From positions 1-64,000 of the forward strand of contig CAZKAP010000007.1 of NCBI GenBank assembly GCA_964550895.1: 64,000 nucleotides of DNA, in the 5' to 3' direction. This DNA is from CAZKAP01 sp964550895 (lineage in GTDB: Bacteria > Bacteroidota > Bacteroidia > Flavobacteriales > Flavobacteriaceae). Below, piece by piece: positions 33,069 to 42,086 of the stretch (the first letter of the stretch is position 1; the number at the start of each line of letters is the position of its first letter). The notes beneath the pieces are model-generated. The model was given only the letters and a program-made list of their open reading frames with translations, searched no databases and was not told the DNA's origin. The translations under genes and the position numbers were made by a program.

Positions 33069-34936
33069 GTTTTTTCTTTTTTAGTTAACGATTTTGATGT
33101 ATTTCTGCTCAATACCTGCATGACCCTTTCGGGGTACTTTAGGCGGAATGGACGGTATGCGATTCCAGAGAACTGCACCCCGAGTTGTCCCGAAAATTCG
33201 AGCATATTGAGGCGGATACCATGAACCATTACTGCCATTAGCGCCAGGGCAATATTCAAGCTGTGGCCCAGGCACAAAGCGATAATCAATACGACGTGTA
33301 TCCAGATGCTGGATTCCTCAGTAATTCCCGGCAGTATCATATCGTTGAAACTGGCGGCTACCCAGGCTGTGGCCATGCCCACGGCGAACAGACGCACGTA
33401 GGAGACGATATCAGAAAAACTGTTAATCAAGTCGAAAGGCAGGTTGGTCAATGCTGCGCCCAGGGATCCCCCCAATCGGCCCTTTTCGATTGAACCCAGC
33501 AGAACCCCTGCAGCCCCCCCTATGAGCAGGCCCGTACCCCAGGATGGCAGCTCCATCCCGAGAACGAGTTGCTGAGTGAGCATAAACAGGCCCCAAATGA
33601 GCGCAATCCAACCCAGCTCCCTCAGAAAACGTATGGAATACAGGGACTGTACCATGCGAACAAGACGGGCGAGGGAAAGGTGTATCGCACCGATAATAAA
33701 GGTTAGGTGCATGAGTTCAGCCGAATTATCCTGACCAAAACTGGCGAGGCTATCTACTCTCAGCTGCCTCAATATTGGGATTTCAGCTAAATCCGGTGAA
33801 CCGAAATAGGTTCCGCTTAGTACCCCCCATACAATAGTTCCCACACTTAAGACAACCCCAAGGGAATGTCCCTGTGGGCCTATCTTCCTTTTCAGTAATA
33901 GCGTAGCCAGTAGAAATAATACCCCGTAACCGGCATCGCCCACCAGCATGGCAAAGAACAGAATAAAGGCGAAGAGGAAGAATACGGATACATCCATTTC
34001 CTTATAACCGGGAATGATGTCTATGAATTTCATCAAGGGCTCTATGGTCCGGACCCAACGGGGATTTCGGATGTAGACAGGGACCCTTTCCGGATTTTCA
34101 GGAACTTTATAGGAATAGCCCCAGCGGTTTTCGCCTGCTGTGCGTTCGAATGCATGAATGCAGTCCGAAGGAATAAAACCGTGGACATAGCAGATTCTTC
34201 GGGATACCTCACCGGTTCCATTTAACGTCAATTGGGTTTGCCGCAGTTCTTCCAGAAACTCCCGATATTCCTTAAACCTGTCCAGTTCCTTGGTTTGCTC
34301 GTTGAGAAAGGCCCGAAACACTTTTTTTTGTCGGTTCCGCCTTGAAACCCGTTCTCGCCATTGTGAAGGCCCAATATCGGGGAGCTCCACCTCGGGCGCA
34401 TCCAATTGTTCAGATTCCTCTCTGGCGATGAGCACTACGGGGTATTTACCCTTCTTTTTCCTTAAGCGGATAATGGCCCGCTCCTGGGATGAAGGTAGAC
34501 GGCACGGCCGGTTCAAGAGATACAGGCGGACAAACAACCCCCGGGATGCCAAATAGTCCATATCCTTTTTTTCGGGGTAGTCTCCCCAAAAACTCAGGGT
34601 TTCCTGCATCCGTCCCAGCTCCTCCAGTTCACCGTTAACTTTTTCGAGCCCTACGCTGGCCTGAAGCACCCGGCAGATATCGATTGAAACCTCAGAGTTA
34701 CCCGTCGGGTTAACGGGTTTGTGGCGGTTTTTGTTTTTTCCGTCCTTACGAAAGAAATCCAGGAGCTGTATAACCTTTTCCGTTCGGTCTATCTCGTCCT
34801 TCCAGGGATCCGCTGCATTGCCGTTTGTCCGGGTGCTACTCAGATCGACAACCCCCAATTCACCCAGTTGACGGACCAGCTTCTCGCGATCTCCGGCTCG
34901 GGTAAATACATAAAGTTCCTTCATCGAAGCGATCAC
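33065..34936 (-). CDS. atpI: V-type ATPase subunit I (a subunit)
   Basis: 623 residues. The N-terminal cytoplasmic half (1-310) forms the stator-binding arm with coiled segments; the C-terminal half has about seven to eight membrane helices, starting at FFLFAFILFFAMLVGDAGYGVLF (in parts, about 335). Near the end, GHSLNIALALMAVMVHGIRLNMLEF carries the conserved arginine of helix 7 that faces the c ring. It provides the ion path. The GTG start (34934-34936) overlaps atpD by 4 bases; an ATG four codons inside is an alternative. Length and layout fit bacterial V-type a subunits. Confidence 0.93.
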   Translation of the reverse strand: MIASMKELYVFTRAGDREKLVRQLGELGVVDLSSTRTNGNAADPWKDEIDRTEKVIQLLDFFRKDGKNKNRHKPVNPTGNSEVSIDICRVLQASVGLEKVNGELEELGRMQETLSFWGDYPEKKDMDYLASRGLFVRLYLLNRPCRLPSSQERAIIRLRKKKGKYPVVLIAREESEQLDAPEVELPDIGPSQWRERVSRRNRQKKVFRAFLNEQTKELDRFKEYREFLEELRQTQLTLNGTGEVSRRICYVHGFIPSDCIHAFERTAGENRWGYSYKVPENPERVPVYIRNPRWVRTIEPLMKFIDIIPGYKEMDVSVFFLFAFILFFAMLVGDAGYGVLFLLATLLLKRKIGPQGHSLGVVLSVGTIVWGVLSGTYFGSPDLAEIPILRQLRVDSLASFGQDNSAELMHLTFIIGAIHLSLARLVRMVQSLYSIRFLRELGWIALIWGLFMLTQQLVLGMELPSWGTGLLIGGAAGVLLGSIEKGRLGGSLGAALTNLPFDLINSFSDIVSYVRLFAVGMATAWVAASFNDMILPGITEESSIWIHVVLIIALCLGHSLNIALALMAVMVHGIRLNMLEFSGQLGVQFSGIAYRPFRLKYPERVMQVLSRNTSKSLTKKEKT

Positions 34937-35544
34937 AGCGGCTGATTTTGACGGTCCTTAATTTTTTTCATGAGTTTGGCACTGGCTATAGCCAGCCGTT
35001 CGACATCCCCCAGATAGGCCTCTATCTTACGTATGTGCTCCACAGCCTGCGGAATAAAGATCTCCTTCAAAGCGTTCTCCATCCGTCTCGCCTCTGCCAA
35101 TTCCGCAGTTAAACTTTCGATATTGCGTTTCTCCATTCGGATTTCTGCCATGCGAGCTGTCTGTTTCCTGAGGTGGGTCGTGACCGCATCGGTCCAAAGG
35201 GGAGTATCCTCGGAATTATCCTCGCAATCGGCATATACGACCTCACTCAGGTGCATTAGAGTCACCCCTGCAACTTCTTCTTTCTCACTTTCCACCCGGA
35301 TGATATCGAGTCCCGGTAATCCACCTTCAGGCAGGTCTGCCATAACGGCTACCCATTTCTTAGCCTCTTCCCGGTGCCTTTGGAATTCTTCGCGTATAAG
35401 TCTGATTTTCCTTTCTGCGCGTCCGACCTCTTTTTTTAACTGTTGCACTTTCATTTCAAATACCGGAAGCGCGGCGTGATAATCCCTGAGATCGGCCTTA
35501 AGGCTGGTCAGTGTATTTTTATTCAGCGGAAGTTTGTCACTCAT
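34933..35544 (-). CDS. atpD: V-type ATPase subunit D (central shaft)
   Basis: 203 residues, a long antiparallel coiled-coil protein forming the rotor shaft inside the A3B3 head. The N-terminal helix begins LPLNKNTLTSLKADLRDYH and the C-terminal helix has LTAELAEARRMENALKEIFIP, both typical of subunit D. The middle (about 75-110) is a short globular part. It overlaps DUF2764 and atpI by 4 bases on each side. The separate small subunit F found in archaeal enzymes is absent here, as in other bacteria with this operon type. Confidence 0.88.
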   Translation of the reverse strand: MSDKLPLNKNTLTSLKADLRDYHAALPVFEMKVQQLKKEVGRAERKIRLIREEFQRHREEAKKWVAVMADLPEGGLPGLDIIRVESEKEEVAGVTLMHLSEVVYADCEDNSEDTPLWTDAVTTHLRKQTARMAEIRMEKRNIESLTAELAEARRMENALKEIFIPQAVEHIRKIEAYLGDVERLAIASAKLMKKIKDRQNQPL

Positions 35545-36113
35545 ACCTCAGGTTGATTAACGAATTCCAAATAGTTTCGAAATCCCCTGCGGGCCTGAAA
35601 TGACCAAAGCCTGTTGAGCAACAGGAGTCGAAACCTATATATCAGAAGGGCTCCGAAGCCGGAATGCTGTCCGTGTGCCATATCCTCCAGTCTGTTCCAT
35701 TGAAATCGGAGCAAGCGGATCTCGTTTTCGAGCGGATTACCGTCGAGGTCGGGCAGGTGAACGGGTTCCGTTCCCTTCAAAGGGGGATTCTTAAGCGATC
35801 TTCGGTACGTAAGGATAGCATTTCTCATTTCGTACCTGAAATTGGCGAAATCGGACAGGATTTTTAAAGGCGATATTCGGAAACGTTCCTCATGCAGATT
35901 TTCCAATTCCAGCTCGGTAAATAGTTTTGACTTGTGATCAGGGAGAAATTTCGCAGCTTCCAGATTCAGGGACTGCACAGCCCGGGAGTCACCTGCCAGG
36001 ATACCGGAATAACTCGAAAGCAGGGACTCCACAGCTTTTCTGTTATGGCCCTCCAGGTCAAAGCTGAGCTCGGGGAGGCTGCACATCAGGTATTCCAGGT
36101 CTCCAGTGTTCAT
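35541..36113 (-). CDS. DUF2764 protein, V-ATPase-linked
   Basis: 190 residues, mostly helical and soluble. It matches in length and place the DUF2764 proteins that are regularly coded inside V-ATPase operons of Bacteroidota, Chlamydia and spirochaetes. Visible family patterns: LEYLMCSLPELSFD at the start, LPDLDGNPLENEIRLLRFQWNRLEDMAHG in parts (about 119-147) and a basic C-terminal helix. It has been suspected to stand in for the C/d subunit that links shaft and c ring, though that role is not proven. Overlaps atpE and atpD by 4 bases each. Confidence 0.8.
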   Translation of the reverse strand: MNTGDLEYLMCSLPELSFDLEGHNRKAVESLLSSYSGILAGDSRAVQSLNLEAAKFLPDHKSKLFTELELENLHEERFRISPLKILSDFANFRYEMRNAILTYRRSLKNPPLKGTEPVHLPDLDGNPLENEIRLLRFQWNRLEDMAHGQHSGFGALLIYRFRLLLLNRLWSFQARRGFRNYLEFVNQPEV

Positions 36114-36712
36114 TTCGATCCGGTTTTTCCTCCCAGATAGTCATTCCATTCCGGTCCCAGGCGGTCCTGAAGCAGCTGGGCTACTACCCGGGGAGAAATT
36201 TCGTAACTCCAGCCCTTGTCGACCTTTTTTATATGGATGCTTGCCTGACCTCCCTCTTGCGCTGACAGTATGCTAACCTGGTCGTTCTGCTGAAGCTTTC
36301 CGATAAGCAGGTCGGTGAGCTTCTGGGCGGTGTCGTGTGATATACTGAGTAGGGTGTTACTTCCGAGATTTTCAACGACATGCATTATAATCTGTTCCCA
36401 AAGGCCCTGGTCAAGCTTGTGCTCCACCTCCTTTTCCAGCAAGGACGAAAGGAGTTCGATCATATTGTTTTTAGTCGATATCAATAGATCCCGGGAAGCC
36501 AGGCGTAAGGACTCTTCCTTGCTCGCATGATACGCGTCTGCTTCCGATTGGGCGCTGCTCAAGATTGATTCCGCCTTTGCTCCGGCCTCAGACTCAATCT
36601 GGCGAGCTCGCTCCTGAGCTTGCTCGGTGATTTTCTGAGCAGCCTGATCGGCTTCTTGCAGTGCCTCTTTCTTGAGGATATCGATGAGTTCTTTTAAATC
36701 GGTCTTACTCAT
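36110..36712 (-). CDS. atpE: V-type ATPase subunit E (peripheral stalk)
   Basis: 200 residues. An N-terminal straight helix of about 105 residues rich in A, E, Q and K (AQKITEQAQERARQIESEAG) forms the peripheral stalk; a small C-terminal alpha/beta domain (about 110-195) binds the A/B head. In related bacterial operons this gene usually comes first, before DUF2764 and atpA; here it follows atpB, so the gene order is changed. Overlaps atpB by 8 bases. No separate subunit G gene is visible. Confidence 0.85.
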   Translation of the reverse strand: MSKTDLKELIDILKKEALQEADQAAQKITEQAQERARQIESEAGAKAESILSSAQSEADAYHASKEESLRLASRDLLISTKNNMIELLSSLLEKEVEHKLDQGLWEQIIMHVVENLGSNTLLSISHDTAQKLTDLLIGKLQQNDQVSILSAQEGGQASIHIKKVDKGWSYEISPRVVAQLLQDRLGPEWNDYLGGKTGSK

Positions 36713-38036
36713 TATTTGATAAGCTTAATACCTTGAATTCACCCTGGACGGGCCAGTAGGTTTCGATGAGTTTGGATGGCATACCCACCTCTTCTTTCTT
36801 GAAGTGGTGTGCGAGTATGTCCCAGCACAGATCCAGGGCATCTTCCAACTTAAGATTTCGAAAGGGATCCATGAGTTCGCGCTGGAACGTTAGACGATAA
36901 TCGAGCAGTCTGAGGGAATAATCATCCTTAACCGATCCGAATTTCTGGGCTTTTACCCGTTCTTCGGCCTCGGATAGAAGACGTGCCATGGCATTCATGA
37001 TGTTTCTGTGATCGGGACGGGTTCGGTCATTGACCTGCTGCTTCAGCCTGCTCAACGAGCCGAAGAGTTCGAGGTAGCCATCCTTCATAAAGAACTGACC
37101 TTCTGTGATATATCCCGTGTTGTCAGGCACAGGGTGGGTGACGTCGTCCATGGTTGTTACCCCGAGTATCGTCAGACTACCCGAGCCCTCGATGTCTGCT
37201 GCCTTCTCATAGCGACTTGCCAATTGCGAGTACAGATCACCCGGGTATCCCTGATTGGAAGGAATTTGATCCTGTGCATTGGCCAGTTGTCTCAAATAAT
37301 CCGACCATTGGGTCATATCCGAGAGCAGTACGAAAACGTTTTTATCGTTTAAGGCAAAACGTTCCGCTACAGCCAGCGCCAGGTCAGGGATCATAATGCC
37401 TTCCACGATAGGATCCCTGTGGGTATGAATGAACATCAGGGTTTTACCCTTACTTCCACTCTGTTCTATACGCTCCCGGAAATAGTGGTATTCGTCATAC
37501 TTAAGTCCAACTCCTCCAATGACTATAACATCGGCATCGGTCTGGGTGGCTATATTGGCCAGGAGTCGGTTATAGGGTTCCCCCGCCCGGGCGAAAATGG
37601 GAATCTTCTGTGAACGGACCAGGGTGTTGAAGACATCGATCATCGGCACACCGGTACGTATCATATCCTTTGGAATAACTCGCTTGACCGGGTTGATGGA
37701 TGGGCCGGCTATTCGAATAGTATGAGAGGTGAGCTCAGGTCCTCCGTCTATGGGCTGGCCGCTGCCCGAGTAAATACGACCCAGCATGTCTTCGGTGAAT
37801 CCCACTTCTAATGGTTTCCCCAGAAAACGTACCTTACAGTCCGTAGAGACACCGAAGCCCCCACCGAATAGTTGCAATGTGGCGAATTCTCCGTCCAGGG
37901 CAATAACCTGGGCAAATACCTTACGTCCATCGGGATAAATGACCTCTGCAAGCTCCTTGTTATGCACTCCCTCGGCCTTAATCCGCATTACGGCCCGGCC
38001 GATACTGTCTATATGGCTATAGGTCTTCTGTAGCAT
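36705..38036 (-). CDS. atpB: V-type ATPase subunit B
   Basis: 443 residues, the non-catalytic nucleotide-binding subunit of the A3B3 head. It has the beta-barrel N-terminus (about 1-75), then the nucleotide fold without a Walker A loop (IFARAGEPYNRLLANIA at the corresponding place), FIHTHRDPIVEGIMIPDLAL, VFVLLSDMTQWSDYLRQLANAQDQIPSNQGYPGDLYSQLA in parts and GSLTILGVTTMDDVTHPVPDNTGYI in parts, all V-type B hallmarks. It overlaps atpA by 20 bases, an unusually long coupling. Confidence 0.96.
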   Translation of the reverse strand: MLQKTYSHIDSIGRAVMRIKAEGVHNKELAEVIYPDGRKVFAQVIALDGEFATLQLFGGGFGVSTDCKVRFLGKPLEVGFTEDMLGRIYSGSGQPIDGGPELTSHTIRIAGPSINPVKRVIPKDMIRTGVPMIDVFNTLVRSQKIPIFARAGEPYNRLLANIATQTDADVIVIGGVGLKYDEYHYFRERIEQSGSKGKTLMFIHTHRDPIVEGIMIPDLALAVAERFALNDKNVFVLLSDMTQWSDYLRQLANAQDQIPSNQGYPGDLYSQLASRYEKAADIEGSGSLTILGVTTMDDVTHPVPDNTGYITEGQFFMKDGYLELFGSLSRLKQQVNDRTRPDHRNIMNAMARLLSEAEERVKAQKFGSVKDDYSLRLLDYRLTFQRELMDPFRNLKLEDALDLCWDILAHHFKKEEVGMPSKLIETYWPVQGEFKVLSLSNNE

Positions 38037-39762
38037 ACATCTGCTGTTTCACGATTTCACGGATCCTTTCTAACTGGACATCGAAATCCGGATGATCCAC
38101 AGGAGTGTAATTCCAGTCCAGAAAGGCTTGTCGAATGTAATTGAAGTGAGACCGGATCTGCTCTTTGTCCTTGAGCGAGACCGGGTGTTCCAGTACCTCC
38201 TGCAGTACATCGAACATGAGGTGCAAACGTTCTGGATTCGTTACCCCATCTACCTCATGGAAACTGTTTTGCTGAAGGAATACCGAATCGGCAAGTTCTC
38301 CCTTCTGGTACAGTACAAAGGCTTCATGGGTAATTCCTTTTTCGCCCATTAGAATAAGATTGGAGGCGATTTTCTTTCTTTCGTTCATCAGACTCAGCAA
38401 ATCCAGTACTCGCTCATGATTTAATTCAGATGGATACCGGGAGTTGCTTTCCTCCGGGTCGATAGCGGGGTATTTCCTGGCATCGGAACGGGCCCGGGAC
38501 AGGGCCCAGAACGCCCCTGTACTCATTAAGGTTGCCTGAGTAACGGGTTCGTCAAAATTCCCTCCAGCCGGTGAAACGGTGCCGATGATGCTCAGCGAGC
38601 CCTTGCTGCCGTCTTCCAGTTCTTCCACGCCAGCCCTGTCGTAAAGTGCGGATATCAGCGTACTGATGTACATAGGGAACGCCTCCGGGCCCGGGATTTC
38701 TTCTTTCCTTCCTGAGATTTCGCGCATGGCCTGTGCCCAGCGTGAGGTGGAATCGGCCAGCATGAGTACATGTAATCCCTGCTTGCGATAGTATTCCCCT
38801 ACGGTAGCGGATATATATACCGATGCTTCTCTTGCCGCAACCGGCATGGACGAGGTATTCCCTACGATATACGTTCGGTCCATCAGAGAACTGCCGGACT
38901 TGGGATCCACCAGTTCAGGAAAGTCGCGAAATACTTCGACTGCCTCTCCTGCCCGCTCACCACATGCCGCTATGATGATGACATCCGCTTGGGTATGCTT
39001 GGCGAGACTGTGCTGCAGCACCGTTTTTCCTGCCCCGAAGGGTCCCGGATTACAAGCGGTTCCTCCATAGGCTATAGGAAAGAGGGCATCGATGATTCGT
39101 ATTCCGGTATGCATGGGTTTATCCGGAACGGTTCTCCGATGGAAGTCCATGGGGACCTTTACCGGCCATTCGAACTGCATACTGAATTCCTGTTTTTCAC
39201 CCTTCGAATCCCGGGCAATGGCAACCACGGTGTCCACGGTGTATTCTCCGTCCTCACGCACGAACTCGACAACGAGATTTTCTCGTATATTAAATGGAAC
39301 AAAGATTTTATGAGGAAACAAATTTTCCTTGACCACGCCTAAGACGGAGCCACCGGTAATGGTATCACCCGACTGAACCCATGGACGGAAATTCCACAGT
39401 CTTTCAGTATCGAGTGAAGGTACCACGAGACCTCGTTCCAGAAACCATTCTTTTTCTGCCAGTTTGTAGAGCGGGTTTTGAAGCCCGTCAGTGACCGATC
39501 CCAAAATACCTGGGCCTAGAGTAACCGAAAGGGGTTTGCCAGTGAATTCGACCAAATCGCCCACCTTGGTCCAAAGGGTATCCTCAAAAACCTGAAGAAA
39601 GGCAATATCTCCGGGTTTTACATCGATTACTTCGGATTTCAGTCGTATTCCTTCCTCTGTGGTAATAAAGGCTACCTCTCCGTTCATTACAGCTCCATCC
39701 GGAACATGAGCACCGACCAGAGACCCGCTGACGCTGACTACTTTCCCATTCACTTTTTTCAT
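38017..39762 (-). CDS. atpA: V-type ATPase catalytic subunit A
   Basis: 581 residues. It is the catalytic subunit, hydrolysing or making ATP. The Walker A loop GPFGAGKT is at 240-247, followed by AACGERAGEAVEVFRDFPEL with the catalytic glutamate region and MLADSTSRWAQAMREISGR (Walker B region). The bulge domain typical of A subunits lies before the loop (about 115-200). The bacterial group signature DARKYPAIDPEESNS is present. The start ATG shares one base with the stop of the Usp/TPR gene (TAATG), so both are translated from one message. Length fits bacterial V-type A subunits (about 580-590). Confidence 0.97.
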   Translation of the reverse strand: MKKVNGKVVSVSGSLVGAHVPDGAVMNGEVAFITTEEGIRLKSEVIDVKPGDIAFLQVFEDTLWTKVGDLVEFTGKPLSVTLGPGILGSVTDGLQNPLYKLAEKEWFLERGLVVPSLDTERLWNFRPWVQSGDTITGGSVLGVVKENLFPHKIFVPFNIRENLVVEFVREDGEYTVDTVVAIARDSKGEKQEFSMQFEWPVKVPMDFHRRTVPDKPMHTGIRIIDALFPIAYGGTACNPGPFGAGKTVLQHSLAKHTQADVIIIAACGERAGEAVEVFRDFPELVDPKSGSSLMDRTYIVGNTSSMPVAAREASVYISATVGEYYRKQGLHVLMLADSTSRWAQAMREISGRKEEIPGPEAFPMYISTLISALYDRAGVEELEDGSKGSLSIIGTVSPAGGNFDEPVTQATLMSTGAFWALSRARSDARKYPAIDPEESNSRYPSELNHERVLDLLSLMNERKKIASNLILMGEKGITHEAFVLYQKGELADSVFLQQNSFHEVDGVTNPERLHLMFDVLQEVLEHPVSLKDKEQIRSHFNYIRQAFLDWNYTPVDHPDFDVQLERIREIVKQQMYATEDL

Positions 39763-40907
39763 TAATCCACATCAGGTTTACGGCGTATTTCAGCCTCAAT
39801 TTTTGCATAGTAGAGATGGTCCATGATCTCCTGGGCCCGGGCCCGGTGAGCCTGGGCTTTGTCGGGTTGATTTGTCAGGTCGTATATCCTGGCAAGCGCC
39901 CTGTAGGACGGCACGTGCATGGCGTTGATATTGATGATGGATTCCAGTGCGCTTACGGCTTCTTCATACAGCCCATCATTGATCAGCTGGACAGCGGTTT
40001 CATAGAGTTTTTCTATATCCTCTATATCCTGGCTGATCTGAGGGGATATCACATCCTGGGATTTGAGTGTCAGAAATGAACAGGGAACCTCGCGAATCAC
40101 TTTTTCGGTTACCCTTCCCATGAGTAGCCGATTAATACCGGTACGGCCCGAAGCACCCATGATCAGAAGATCAACCCCCTCTGTTCTCAGATTTGCCAGG
40201 ATTTCATCTACCGCATTTCCCCGAGGATTTTTTTGAATGGTATGAATATCTTTCATATTAAATTCCGAAAGGAATTCCCTGAAGGACGCCTGGTGTTCGG
40301 AACAGGGATGATCGCTGTCCTCCAGGGCGTGAAACTCCAGATTAAATCCCTGGCTTCGCGTGGACTCACACACACTGAGAATGATCAGTTCTGCCTTAAA
40401 GCGCCTGGCCATGACCAGGGCATTGCTCAGTGCCCGTTTAGAAGCCCCGGAAAAGTCGACCGGGCACAGAATTCTTTTTACGTTTAGCTCGGCTCCTTCC
40501 TTGATGACCAAAACGGGCTTATCGCTCCTTTGAATCACGCGCTCAGTGGTCGTTCCCAGTTTGAAGTTCCGCTTGTTGGCCCCTTCACCCGATCCCATCA
40601 TGACCATGTTGGCATTGATTTCGCCAGCAACGCGAACGATCACGTCGTAGTTGTTGCCAAAACGAACCAGAGGGTCTTCGATGCGAATTCCTTCATGTTC
40701 CCAGTGGCTTACTACTTCTTTAAACTTGGACTGCACGGCATCCGGGAGCAAACCGCGCGCCTTTTTGTCCTTGATGTTGTCGGGAAGGACGTGGATGGGA
40801 ATAATCGTGGAATCAAAAATTCTGGCGAAATCCAAAGCATTTCGAAACAGGTTTTCGGAAGATTCACCAAAATCATAGGCGAGTAATATTTTGTCGAGTA
40901 TTTTCAT
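39762..40907 (-). CDS. tandem universal stress protein with C-terminal TPR
   Basis: 381 residues. Two UspA domains (about 1-137 and 141-283) each begin with the ILxxxDF strand: KILLAYDFGESS and RILCPVDFSGAS. The second has a near-complete ATP loop, MGASGRTGINRLLMGR (G-2x-G-9x-G); the first is degenerate. A C-terminal pair of TPR-like helices (about 300-370: LYETAVQLINDGLYEEAVSALESI in parts, then YRALARIYDLTNQPDKAQ) suggests binding to another protein. It heads the V-ATPase operon with a one-base stop/start overlap with atpA, an unusual arrangement that points to a function on or with the ATPase. Confidence 0.88.
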   Translation of the reverse strand: MKILDKILLAYDFGESSENLFRNALDFARIFDSTIIPIHVLPDNIKDKKARGLLPDAVQSKFKEVVSHWEHEGIRIEDPLVRFGNNYDVIVRVAGEINANMVMMGSGEGANKRNFKLGTTTERVIQRSDKPVLVIKEGAELNVKRILCPVDFSGASKRALSNALVMARRFKAELIILSVCESTRSQGFNLEFHALEDSDHPCSEHQASFREFLSEFNMKDIHTIQKNPRGNAVDEILANLRTEGVDLLIMGASGRTGINRLLMGRVTEKVIREVPCSFLTLKSQDVISPQISQDIEDIEKLYETAVQLINDGLYEEAVSALESIININAMHVPSYRALARIYDLTNQPDKAQAHRARAQEIMDHLYYAKIEAEIRRKPDVD

Positions 40908-41274
40908 GTTTTTAAAGGACTAACTATACGTTTGAATGCAGAATTCGGTCTGACTCCGAGCTGGGTTCCTCGGCCCAACATCTTCAAAACAATTACAAGC
41001 TAGCGATCAATTCTTTAGAGAAACTGAAGATGTTTTCCAGTATTTCTTCGGGAATACCTCAGGGAGCGGTTTATCGATAACAGGCCTCCAGGCCTGCAGT
41101 TTATAGGTGTTACCTATTGATTATCTATCCTTTGCCTCAGCAGAGCAACAACGATTTACTACAGTTTTTCTAAAGAATTGATAATTAGATTTGGAAGGAT
41201 GCCGGATAGAAAACTTCCGCACCCATGAGTTTGTTATTATACGACCATTGGTTATTCATCAAAGCAACTGTACC
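40908..41274. promoter_or_regulatory. divergent intergenic region between two usp genes
   Basis: A 367-bp gene-free region between the V-ATPase/Usp operon (minus) and the usp-sdhAB run (plus). It is rich in dyads: the pair AACATCTTC (40979-40987) and GAAGATGTT (41026-41034); a 21-base inverted repeat with arms 41006-41026 and 41162-41182; the short palindrome ATAGGTGTTACCTAT (41103-41117); and a GGCCTCCAGGCC palindrome near 41084. TACGTTTG (40927-40934, plus strand) matches TAnnTTTG but lies far from the usp start. The region probably holds promoters and operators for both directions. Confidence 0.6.
41006..41182. repeat. 21-bp inverted repeat flanking 135 bp
   Basis: The left arm (41006-41026) starts ATCAATTCTTTAG and ends AAACTG. 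The right arm (41162-41182) is its reverse complement at 20 of 21 positions. The arms are 135 bp apart, centre to centre 156 bp, close to a whole number of helical turns. They lie in the divergent usp intergenic region. Such a pair may bind one dimeric or looping regulator from both sides and control the two operons together. Confidence 0.8.
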
Positions 41275-42069
41275 ATGATTAAAATCCTCGTTCCCGTAGA
41301 TTTTTCAGACACATCGATCAACGCATTGATGTATGCGGCTCGACTTTTTGAAAAGGAGCCACTGGAAATCACCTTGCTTCACGTGTATGGAACCCGTTCG
41401 CCGACACTGATTATGAAGAACTTTGACCACGTTATTGAGAAGGGCGCACGGCGGAAGATGGAGAAGATCAGACAAGAGGTGCTTTCCACGCATCCAGGGG
41501 CAAGTGTGAATCTCGAAATTCGGAAAGAAGATACCATAACCCGTATAGTCAATATGGCGGATCAGGCAGGATGTGATTATCTGGTTATGGGCACCAAGGG
41601 TGCGTCGGGACTCAAAGAGGTTTTTCTGGGAAGTGTAGCCGGTGGGGTAGTCACGCGAAGCTCGATTCCGGTGTTAGTGGTACCGGACGCCTATACATTA
41701 AGTTCACTTGACCAGGTCGTGCTGGCTGTGGGGAAGGACCCTTTATCTAAGGAGGTCATAGAACCCCTGAAATACATATTGGCGAAGCACCAATGCGATC
41801 TGGAACTCCTTCATTTCACTGAAGGTAAAGAGGACGACCTGGAGAACACCCGGTCACTTCTTGAGGAATTCAAGCCCAGGGTCGTTCAGGAAAAGGTGAC
41901 GGTTAGTGTAAATGAAGATATGATTCGATTCTTGCGCACATCACCGCCCTCTTTGCTTTGTCTGGTCCGGTCGAAGAAAGGTTTCTTCGCCCGCCTGATT
42001 GGCGAAAGTGTTACGCGGAAACAAACCTTTAGTAGTCCGGTTCCCATACTCGTGCTTCGGGAAGCATAA
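41275..42069 (+). CDS. tandem universal stress protein
   Basis: 264 residues from the ATG at 41275; the upstream extension to a TTG lacks Usp character. The first Usp domain (1-142) starts MIKILVPVDFSDTS and has a full ATP-binding loop MGTKGASGLKEVFLGS (G-2x-G-9x-G-S), so it should bind ATP. The second domain (about 146-264) keeps the fold, but its loop is lost (LVRSKKGFFARLIGESV). It is divergent from the Usp/TPR protein and 17 bp before the flavoprotein gene, so a stress-linked function for that dehydrogenase is likely by context. Confidence 0.88.
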   Translation: MIKILVPVDFSDTSINALMYAARLFEKEPLEITLLHVYGTRSPTLIMKNFDHVIEKGARRKMEKIRQEVLSTHPGASVNLEIRKEDTITRIVNMADQAGCDYLVMGTKGASGLKEVFLGSVAGGVVTRSSIPVLVVPDAYTLSSLDQVVLAVGKDPLSKEVIEPLKYILAKHQCDLELLHFTEGKEDDLENTRSLLEEFKPRVVQEKVTVSVNEDMIRFLRTSPPSLLCLVRSKKGFFARLIGESVTRKQTFSSPVPILVLREA

Positions 42070-42086
42070 AACCTGTTTCCAGGCAA

